Shown piece by piece: positions 1 through 5,448 of a DNA stretch of 9,388 nt. Numbering within the stretch: position 1 is the first letter of the stretch; each line of letters begins with the position of its first letter. The stretch is from Acidobacteriota bacterium. Its GTDB lineage: Bacteria; Acidobacteriota; Polarisedimenticolia; J045. The DNA lies in assembly GCA_027001345.1 (NCBI GenBank), contig JALTMS010000678.1, forward strand, positions 1-9,388. Reading direction: 5' to 3'. Made by a program: the position numbers and the translations under genes. The notes below the pieces were generated by a model. The model was not told the DNA's origin. It ran no database searches and saw only the letters and a program-made list of their open reading frames with translations.

Positions 1-107
1 CGCCCGAGGTGCCGTACCGGCGGGGGCGGCGCCGGGAATCGTGGCAGAATCGACCTCGGTGCTCCCCGGGGGAGGCCGCAGAGGCGCGCATGCTGGTGCT
101 CCGATGA
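1..107 (+). CDS. 3' end of an unidentified upstream gene (partial)
   Basis: The frame read from position 3 stays open to TGA at 105-107 and encodes about 34 residues, ending EARMLVLR. Its stop overlaps the ATG of the glycosyltransferase at 104 as ATGA, the coupling used elsewhere in this window. Of the three forward frames here, this one has the highest share of G/C at third positions by eye (about 80 percent). All three frames are open in this GC-rich stretch, so openness alone proves little. The tail is basic and arginine-rich and shows no domain I recognise. From the neighbour one could guess another LPS or lipid A gene, but nothing in the residues supports a specific name. Confidence 0.42.
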   Translation, partial: PEVPYRRGRRRESWQNRPRCSPGEAAEARMLVLR

Positions 108-1156
108 ACACTCCGCGAAGGGTGCTGGTCGTCCGCCTGGGGGCGGTGGGCGACGTGGTGCGTACCCTCCCGGCCGTGGGCCTGCTGCGGCAGGCCTGGC
201 CCGACGCCCGGGTGGCCTGGGCCGTGGAGACCCTCTCCGCCCCCTTGCTCGAAGGACACCCGGACATCGACCGCCTGCTGGTCCTCGATCGGCGCCGGCT
301 CCAGCGCCAGATCCGCCGCCTGTCTCCCGGCGCCGTGGGGCTGTTGCGGGACTTCCGCCGCGGGCTGCGGGACTTCGGCGCCGAACTGAGCCTCGACTTC
401 CAGGGCTCGTTCAAGTCCGGTCTCGTCGCCGCCCTCTCCGGTGCGCCGCGGCGCTTCGGCTTCGACCGCCCCTGGATCCGGGAGGGCAGCCACCTGTTCG
501 CCAACCACCGGGTGCGCCTGGACCCGACCCGTCGGCACCGGGTGCTGCGCGCCGCGGCCCTGGTGGAAGCCGCCGGGGTGCCTCCCGGCGGTCGGCTGGC
601 GCCCAACCTGGTCCTCGGCGAGGACGAACTCGAGCGGGGCCGGCGGGAGCGCCGGCGGCTGTGCCCCGAAGGAGCGGTGGTGGCCCTCGCCCCGTTCAGC
701 AGCCGCCGCCAGGCATGGAAGCGCTATCCCCTCGAGCGCTGGAAGGCCATCGCCCGCGGCGTGACCGAGCGCGGGGCGAGCCTGATCGTCCTCGGCGGCC
801 CCGGCGAACGAGAGCCGGCCGAGGCCCTGACGGCGGGCGCCGGAGAGCGGGCGGCGATCTCCACCGATCTGGACCTGCGAGAACTGGCGGCCCTGATCGC
901 CGCCTGCCCGGTGCTGGTCGGCGGCGACACCGGTCCGATGCACATCGCCTGGTCGGTGGGCAGTCGCGTGGTGGCGATCTACGGCCCCACCGACCCGGCC
1001 CTCAACGCCCCCTTCGGCGAGGGGCACCGGGTCCTGGCGCCGGAGAGGCCCACCTCCCGGCAGGAGGCCGACCGCTTCCCCGGAATCTCGCCGGAGCGCG
1101 TGATCGACAGTATCTTCCAGGTTCTCGAGACCTCGACCAAGGAGACCCCACCGTGA
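104..1156 (+). CDS. GT9-family glycosyltransferase, heptosyltransferase I-like
   Basis: This 350-residue protein looks like an ADP-heptose:LPS heptosyltransferase of family GT9, closest in style to WaaC, which adds the first heptose to Kdo at the cytoplasmic face of the inner membrane. The N-terminal Rossmann half opens with VLVVRLGAVGDVVRTLP (residues 7-23), matching the family's RxSSxGDxxxTLP signature. LDFQGSFKSG and the later RE pair resemble the WaaC acceptor-side motifs. The C-terminal half carries GGDTGPMH (D275) and YGPTDP (293-298), the typical nucleotide-sugar binding region. ATG 104 is chosen because homologues begin just before the VLVVRL strand; the open upstream extension is low-complexity and has poor codon bias. 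There is no strong ribosome site, which fits coupling to the upstream stop. The following TPR gene starts inside this gene's stop. The exact sugar and acceptor cannot be read from sequence; another GT9 role such as heptosyltransferase II or O-antigen transfer remains possible. Confidence 0.88.
   Translation: MNTPRRVLVVRLGAVGDVVRTLPAVGLLRQAWPDARVAWAVETLSAPLLEGHPDIDRLLVLDRRRLQRQIRRLSPGAVGLLRDFRRGLRDFGAELSLDFQGSFKSGLVAALSGAPRRFGFDRPWIREGSHLFANHRVRLDPTRRHRVLRAAALVEAAGVPPGGRLAPNLVLGEDELERGRRERRRLCPEGAVVALAPFSSRRQAWKRYPLERWKAIARGVTERGASLIVLGGPGEREPAEALTAGAGERAAISTDLDLRELAALIAACPVLVGGDTGPMHIAWSVGSRVVAIYGPTDPALNAPFGEGHRVLAPERPTSRQEADRFPGISPERVIDSIFQVLETSTKETPP
1139..1144 (+). promoter_or_regulatory. 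Ribosome binding site for the TPR gene
   Basis: AAGGAG lies 8 nt before GTG 1153. It supports that GTG as the start, although it overlaps the stop of the preceding gene (GTGA). The motif sits inside the last codons of the glycosyltransferase gene, so the two genes are probably co-translated. Confidence 0.75.
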
Positions 1157-2631
1157 TACAGATTCCCCTCGACCGCCTGCTGACCGTCGGCCTGTTGCTC
1201 GCCGCGGGTCTGTCGCCGATGGCCGGCGCCGCCGAAAAGCAGGCCGTGCCGGGCGACACACTCAAGGAATTGACCTTGCTGCTCGAGCAGCAGCGGTGTG
1301 GCGAGTTGCTCACCCGCACCTCGGAATGGCTCCGCGAGTACCCCGACGACGTCGATCTTCTCACGCTCGAGGGCAACTGCCTGCTACGGGAGGGCCGCAC
1401 GGTGGAGCGCAAGTTCGACAGCGCCCGCTACCGACTGCTGCGGCTGGCCAGCGACAAGGACAAGCTGCCTCCCGCAGTGGGCCAGAGGCTGTTCCGTGCC
1501 AGCTACCGCTATGGTGACCAGGCCAGGCTCGAGCAGGCTCTCGAACTGTTCCGGCGCGCGCTCCAGCTTGCCCCCGAGCGGCCAGACATCGTCGTCGGCA
1601 CCATCGCCGTTCACATCGATGCGGGCCAGATCGACCAGGCGATCCGCCTGCTCGAAGCCCACGCCTCCTCCCTGGCGGTCGTCGCTCACCGGGATCTGGG
1701 TCAGCTCGTCCAGGACCAGCTCCGGCGCGGCCAGCTCGATCAGGCCCTCCGCCTGGCCGAAGCGCTGGTCCGGACCCTGCCCGACTCTCCCCAGAGTCAC
1801 GCGGCCCTGGCTCTGGTCCGCGAGCAGCAGGGCCTGGCTCTCGAGGCCATGGAGGCCTACGCCCGCTCCGTGGCGCTGGGCAATCGCCATCCCCAGGTCC
1901 TGCGGGAGCTGGCCATGCTGCAAATGGTGGGCGGCCGGCTGAAAGAGGCCACGACCACCCTCGTCCCACTGGCCTCTTCCGACGGCGAGCTGGAACTCTG
2001 GCTGGCGCTGGTACGCAGTGTCGCCGGCAATGCCTCGGCGATTCCCGTGTGGGACAAGGTCGCCGCCCGGCTGGCCCACCAGGAGAAACCCGATTCCCGG
2101 GCCCTGGGACTGATCGACCACTACCACCGCCTGCTCGCCTCGGACAAGCGAGCCAGCGCGGCGATGCGCTTGCGGGGCGCGCGGCACTTCATCGGTCAGC
2201 GAATGGAGATTCCGGCGCTGATCGAGGCCATCGCCGCCACGCGGCAGGATCCTTCGCTGATCGAGGGCTGGCTGATGCTCGCCCGCTTTCATCGCAACGC
2301 CCTGCGCTTCGACATGGCCCTCGAGGCCCTCGACGGCGCCCGCACCGCGGCCCTGAGCCTGGGGCCTGACTCACCCTATGGACCGGCCGAGATCGACTTG
2401 CAGAAGGTGCAGGTACTGCTGGGCCTGGAGCGCTTCCAGCCTGCCGCCGAGCTGGCCGAGCAGATCACCGAACACTCCATCGACACCCGCTTCGAACAGG
2501 CCCTCGCTGCCCTGGGCATGGGCCAGGAAAAGCGAGCGGTCAAGATGCTGACCGAAGTCGCCCAGAGCAGCAGCAGGCACCAGGCCGAGGCGACCGCCCT
2601 GCTCCAGGAACTCGGTGGCGAGGCGCCCTGA
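1153..2631 (+). CDS. Exported tetratricopeptide-repeat protein
   Basis: This 492-residue protein has a Sec-type signal peptide: a short N-region with one Arg, a hydrophobic core (LLTVGLLLAAGL, about residues 9-20), then SPMAGAA with likely cleavage after AGA or GAA near residues 26-27. The rest is almost entirely helical repeats. TPR-like units with the A-x-x-x-F/Y/A-x-x-A-L pattern are visible at about 109-142, 145-177, 181-213, 214-246, 248-275, 370-403 and 413-475. It therefore probably acts as a periplasmic scaffold or assembly factor, with no enzymatic motif seen. The only two cysteines (C49 and C76) flank the first helical pair and could form a disulfide after export. The GTG start overlaps the glycosyltransferase stop and has an AAGGAG site, so the protein is probably made together with that envelope enzyme. 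The partner and pathway are unknown; a link to LPS or polysaccharide export is only inferred from context. Confidence 0.8.
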   Translation: MIQIPLDRLLTVGLLLAAGLSPMAGAAEKQAVPGDTLKELTLLLEQQRCGELLTRTSEWLREYPDDVDLLTLEGNCLLREGRTVERKFDSARYRLLRLASDKDKLPPAVGQRLFRASYRYGDQARLEQALELFRRALQLAPERPDIVVGTIAVHIDAGQIDQAIRLLEAHASSLAVVAHRDLGQLVQDQLRRGQLDQALRLAEALVRTLPDSPQSHAALALVREQQGLALEAMEAYARSVALGNRHPQVLRELAMLQMVGGRLKEATTTLVPLASSDGELELWLALVRSVAGNASAIPVWDKVAARLAHQEKPDSRALGLIDHYHRLLASDKRASAAMRLRGARHFIGQRMEIPALIEAIAATRQDPSLIEGWLMLARFHRNALRFDMALEALDGARTAALSLGPDSPYGPAEIDLQKVQVLLGLERFQPAAELAEQITEHSIDTRFEQALAALGMGQEKRAVKMLTEVAQSSSRHQAEATALLQELGGEAP

Positions 2632-2663
2632 AGGCGGCTTTCCCCCGCTACGACGACGCCGCG

Positions 2664-4112
2664 TCAGGCGTGCACGCTCTCCTGGTCGAGTTCATAGGCC
2701 TTGATCTTGCGATAGAGCGTGCGCACGGAGATACCGAGAATGCTCGCCGCCTTGCCCCGATGCCAGTGGGTGCTCTCGAGCACCTCGAGAATGCGGCGCC
2801 GCTCGATCTCCTGCAGCGAAAGCGTACCTTGCTCCTCCATCCAGTGCTCCGGAGGGCGAGCGCTGACCGCCGCGGCGCTGACCGCACCAGGGGCGGCGGC
2901 GATCGGCTCGTGGCGTGGCTGCTCGATGATTTCCCGCGGCAGATCCTCGAGCCGCACGACTCCGTCCCGGGCCAGCAGGGCCGCACGCTCCATCACGTTG
3001 CGCAGCTCCCTTACGTTGCCCGGCCAGGCATAGTTCTCGAGGGCCGAGAGCACCGTCGGGTCGAGGGTGAGCTGGGAGCCGACGCCTTCGAGGAAGGCCC
3101 GGGCCAGCACACCGATCTCCTCGCGACGCTCGCACAGGGGCGGAACCTCGATGGTTCCCGCATTGATCCGGTAGTAGAGATCCGCGCGGAAGGTTCCTTG
3201 CCTGGATGCCTCGAGCAGATCCCGGTTGGTCGCTGCCACCAGGCGCACGTTCACATTGACCTTCTTGCGCCCGCCGACACGGAAAAAGCTCATCGTCTCG
3301 AGCACACGCAGCAGCTTGACCTGCAATCCGGCCGGCAATTCGCCCACCTCGTCGAGAAAGAGCGTGCCGCCGTCGGCCGCCTCCATCAGTCCGGCGCGAG
3401 ACGTGCCCGCTCCGGTGAACGCCCCCTTCTCGTGACCGAAGAGTTCGCTCTCCAACAAGGTGTCGGGAATCGCCGCGCAGTTGAGATCGACGAAGGGACC
3501 GCTGGCACGCTGGGAGCGGCGATGAATCTCGCGAGCGACCAGTTCCTTGCCCACACCGGACTGTCCGAGAATCAGCACCGGCAGGTCGGAGGGAGCAAGT
3601 TTGTCGATCAGCCGCAGCACCGGCTTCATGGCCATCGAGTCCCAGCCCTGCACGGTGGAACTCGGCTCGCGATGCTCCTCCCGGCGCCGGAGCTGCTGAT
3701 TCTCCCGCGCCAGGCCGCCTTTGTCCGCCGCGGCGCGGATCAGAGCATCGAGCACTTCGATCCGGCAGGGCTTGGTGATGAAGTCGTAGGCCCCGAGCTT
3801 CATCGCCTCGACGGCGGTCTCCACCGTGGCGTTGCCGGTCAGCAGGATCACCTGGGGCGGGCAGATCTCGGCGCTCAGGCCCCGCAGGACCTCGATCCCG
3901 TCGAGTCCCGGCATCCGCACGTCGAGCACCGCGACATCGAAGGAGTCTTCATCGAGCAGCTTGCGGGCCTTGGACCCGTCTTCGGCCTCGGTGACCTGGT
4001 GGCCCTTGCGACGCAGCTCGCGGCTGAGCACCCGCCGCAGCGGGGCCTCGTCGTCAGCCAGTAGCACACGAATCGTCTGGGGCGACACGCCCCCTCCCGG
4101 GTTGGTCGTCAT
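2664..4112 (-). CDS. NtrC-family sigma-54-dependent response regulator
   Basis: This 482-residue regulator has the full NtrC layout. The receiver domain (about 14-130) has acidic pocket D20/D21, phospho-acceptor D64 in LDVRMPG, T92 and K114. The AAA+ domain (about 155-390) has Walker A GQSGVGKE (182-190), the sigma-54 contact loop GAFTGA (230-235), Walker B GTLFLDE (D254, E255), sensor I around AATNRD (294-299), arginine-finger region FRADLYYR (308-315) and WPGNVREL (363-370). After an Ala/Pro-rich linker (400-425), a Fis-type helix-turn-helix lies at about 433-475. All residues needed for ATP-driven sigma-54 activation look intact. Its ATG overlaps the kinase stop as ATGA, with GGAGAG at 4119-4124 as ribosome site, so it is the cognate partner of that kinase. 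The sigma-54 promoter upstream of the divergent c-di-GMP gene is the obvious candidate target. Family assignment is very secure; the target is inferred. Confidence 0.96.
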   Translation of the reverse strand: MTTNPGGGVSPQTIRVLLADDEAPLRRVLSRELRRKGHQVTEAEDGSKARKLLDEDSFDVAVLDVRMPGLDGIEVLRGLSAEICPPQVILLTGNATVETAVEAMKLGAYDFITKPCRIEVLDALIRAAADKGGLARENQQLRRREEHREPSSTVQGWDSMAMKPVLRLIDKLAPSDLPVLILGQSGVGKELVAREIHRRSQRASGPFVDLNCAAIPDTLLESELFGHEKGAFTGAGTSRAGLMEAADGGTLFLDEVGELPAGLQVKLLRVLETMSFFRVGGRKKVNVNVRLVAATNRDLLEASRQGTFRADLYYRINAGTIEVPPLCERREEIGVLARAFLEGVGSQLTLDPTVLSALENYAWPGNVRELRNVMERAALLARDGVVRLEDLPREIIEQPRHEPIAAAPGAVSAAAVSARPPEHWMEEQGTLSLQEIERRRILEVLESTHWHRGKAASILGISVRTLYRKIKAYELDQESVHA

Positions 4113-5227
4113 CGCTCGCTCTCCGCGGCAGTTCGGCAGGCCACGGGCAGGAAAACGTCGAAGCGCGTTCCTCGCTCTCCCGGACTCGCCAACTCCAGTC
4201 GTCCCCCGTGGGCCTGGACCAGGCCATAGGCCACGGCCAGACCCAATCCGGTGCCCTCACCCGGGGGTTTGGTGGTGAAAAAGGGCTCGAAGACCCTCTC
4301 ACGAAGCTCCTGCGGCACTCCGGGACCGTTGTCCTCGACGCTGAGCACCACTTCATCCTCCCCCGCCGGGCGCACGGCAACGCGCACCCGGCCCTCCTTC
4401 TCGACCGCATCGGCCGCGTTGGAGAGCAGCGCCAGCATCACCTGCACGAGGTGGTCCTCGTTGGCGCTGACGGGCGCAACGCTCTCGGCACACTCCACCT
4501 CCAGGGCAATACCGCTCATCTTCGGGTTGTGCCGCATCAGGCTGGCGGTCTTCTCCGCCACCCGCCTCGGATCGCAGTAGGCAGGCCCGTCGGCCGGCCC
4601 TCGGCGGGAAAGTTCGAGCAGGTTCTGCAGGATGCCCTTGAGCCGGTAGGCCTCCTCCTCGATCACCAGCGCGTCTTCTCGAATCTCCGAACGCTCGGCC
4701 TGGCTGACCTCGTCTTCCAGCCGGGAGCGCATCGACTCGGCGCAACCGGCGATGGTCGCCAGGGGGTTGTTGATCTCGTGGGCGATACCCGCGGTGAGTT
4801 GACCGATCGCCGCCATCTTCTCCGACTGCACCACCGCTCGCTCGAGGGAACGCTGGCGGGTGATGTCACGGGCAAAGGTGATGACGTGGGAGACTTCGCC
4901 TCCCTCGCCGACCCGCATCGGTACCTTCTCGACGCTGAAGATCCGCGCCCCGCAACCGCTGCGGGATACCACTTCCGAAACCTGGATCTGTCCACTGTCG
5001 AAGATCCGCTCGTACTCCGCACGAATCGCGGCGTCCTCGCCGATCACGGTGAACAGATCGCAGCCCAGCACCTCTCCCCGAGGGCGTCCGAACGGACCCT
5101 CCTCCCGCCTGCGATTCCAGACCACGATGCGGAAGTCGCGGTCGATGACGTGCAGAGACATGGGCAGGGTATCCACCACTGCCTGGAAGAGCAGTTGCTC
5201 GCCTGGCGGCGCCTGAACCTGGGTCAC
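4109..5227 (-). CDS. Cytoplasmic PAS-domain sensor histidine kinase (NtrB-like)
   Basis: This 372-residue kinase autophosphorylates on histidine and passes the phosphate to the downstream NtrC-type regulator. Numbered from GTG 5227, it has a PAS domain (about 12-122), a HisKA dimerisation domain with H150 in GIAHEINNPLATIAG, and a HATPase domain with N box NAADAV (N270), G1 box DNGPG (299-303), F box FEPFFTTK (313-320) and G2 box GTGLGL (325-330). No transmembrane stretch or signal peptide is present, so it should sense an internal cue through the PAS domain, as NtrB does; the ligand is unknown. The longest frame begins at TTG 5242, but a GAGGAGAGG site lies just before GTG 5227 and falls inside that extension, so GTG 5227 is preferred. 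The HATPase is of the NtrB/ZraS type usually paired with sigma-54 activators, which agrees with the coupled neighbour. Confidence 0.94.
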   Translation of the reverse strand: MTQVQAPPGEQLLFQAVVDTLPMSLHVIDRDFRIVVWNRRREEGPFGRPRGEVLGCDLFTVIGEDAAIRAEYERIFDSGQIQVSEVVSRSGCGARIFSVEKVPMRVGEGGEVSHVITFARDITRQRSLERAVVQSEKMAAIGQLTAGIAHEINNPLATIAGCAESMRSRLEDEVSQAERSEIREDALVIEEEAYRLKGILQNLLELSRRGPADGPAYCDPRRVAEKTASLMRHNPKMSGIALEVECAESVAPVSANEDHLVQVMLALLSNAADAVEKEGRVRVAVRPAGEDEVVLSVEDNGPGVPQELRERVFEPFFTTKPPGEGTGLGLAVAYGLVQAHGGRLELASPGERGTRFDVFLPVACRTAAESER

Positions 5228-5231
5228 GAAG

Positions 5232-5240
5232 CCTCTCCTC
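5232..5240 (-). promoter_or_regulatory. Ribosome binding site that sets the kinase start
   Basis: GAGGAGAGG on the - strand, with core AGGAG at 5239-5235, lies 7 nt upstream of GTG 5227. The longer TTG 5242 frame would place this strong site inside coding sequence and has no comparable motif of its own. Confidence 0.7.
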
Positions 5241-5263
5241 AAGGACTCACACGGGCTCCCGGC

Positions 5264-5294
5264 GAATATGGGTCGGCCGCCCCGACGCGGACAA
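5264..5294 (-). promoter_or_regulatory. Possible weak sigma-70 type promoter for the kinase-regulator operon
   Basis: On the - strand, TTGTCC (5294-5289) and CATATT (5269-5264) each match 4 of 6 bases of the -35 and -10 consensus, with a 19-bp gap, slightly long. Transcription would begin about 30 nt before GTG 5227. The match is poor and the -35 half lies within an inverted repeat, so this is only a candidate. Binding at that repeat could repress or tune the operon. Confidence 0.2.
5272..5286. repeat. Inverted repeat 1, candidate activator site
   Basis: GTCGG (5272-5276) and CCGAC (5282-5286) are perfect inverted arms around a 5-bp spacer. The centre lies about 159 bp upstream of the predicted sigma-54 transcription start, within the usual range for enhancer-binding proteins. 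Short GC-rich dyads arise often by chance, so its role is inferred from position. Confidence 0.35.
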
Positions 5295-5302
5295 GTCGTC
5301 CG
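5288..5302. repeat. Inverted repeat 2, candidate activator site
   Basis: CGGAC (5288-5292) and GTCCG (5298-5302) are perfect arms around a 5-bp spacer. The geometry equals that of inverted repeat 1, one base away. The centre lies about 143 bp upstream of the predicted sigma-54 start. A related imperfect dyad, GGAC-N7-GTCC, lies at 5326-5340 (about -105). Two abutting dyads plus a third resemble the clustered sites used by NtrC-type oligomers, but the arms of repeats 1 and 2 are not identical. Confidence 0.4.
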
Positions 5303-5342
5303 AACACCGGCCAGGAGCGCTTACCGGACCGAATCTGTCCAC

Positions 5343-5377
5343 GTCGCCGGTCGCCGGTTTCACATCCGTGATCCGTA
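5343..5377. repeat. Short heptad tandem repeats between the divergent genes
   Basis: GTCGCCG occurs twice in tandem (5343-5356), followed by GTTTCAC and then two copies of ATCCGTR (5364-5377). Together they make five consecutive 7-base units, two pairs of which are duplicated. The stretch lies between the inverted repeats and the sigma-54 element. It could be replication slippage or binding half-sites; no function can be assigned. Confidence 0.35.
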
Positions 5378-5411
5378 GCTGTTCGTCGCATCTCTCCGCT
5401 TCCCGCGCTGA

Positions 5412-5427
5412 TGGCACGCCTCTTGTA
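5412..5427 (+). promoter_or_regulatory. Sigma-54 (RpoN) -24/-12 promoter for the c-di-GMP gene
   Basis: TGGCACG (5412-5418), four bases (CCTC), then TTGTA (5423-5427) match the consensus TGGCACG-N4-TTGCW at every position except T for C at 5426. The GG to G(C) spacing of 12 is exact. Transcription would begin near 5437-5438, just before the GGAGG site of the downstream gene. The next gene on the opposite strand is a kinase plus an NtrC-type activator with an intact GAFTGA loop, the class of protein such a promoter requires. The weak point is that the resulting leader is only about 11 nt. Confidence 0.7.
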
Positions 5428-5438
5428 GTAGTCGGGGC

Positions 5439-5443
5439 GGAGG
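5439..5443 (+). promoter_or_regulatory. Ribosome binding site that sets the TTG start of the c-di-GMP gene
   Basis: GGAGG lies 5 nt upstream of TTG 5449. The alternative GTG at 5368 has no such motif. The codons between 5371 and 5448 include GTA, GTA, CTT and CCT and have only about 58 percent G/C at third positions, unlike the body of the gene. Confidence 0.65.
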
Positions 5444-5448
5444 CTTTC

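Noticed and set aside
661..1152. Upstream extension of the TPR frame inside the glycosyltransferase
   Set aside because: The product is Arg/Pro/Gly-rich noise. GTG 1153 has a ribosome site and begins a proper signal peptide.
2632..2663. Possible terminator between the convergent TPR and regulator genes
   Set aside because: GCGGC (2634-2638) and GCCGC (2658-2662) could pair, but across a 19-nt loop with no following T-run, and the alternative GACG/CGTC hairpin has only 4 bp.
2670..4064. Long + strand open frame antisense to the NtrC-type regulator
   Set aside because: It is an exact shadow of a gene with all expected motifs. Its residues are composition-driven (rich in H, R, Q, L) with no domain, and third-position G/C bias explains the openness.
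4208..5371. + strand open frame antisense to the histidine kinase
   Set aside because: The opposite strand carries H, N, G1, F and G2 boxes in order. This frame has no motif or ribosome site.
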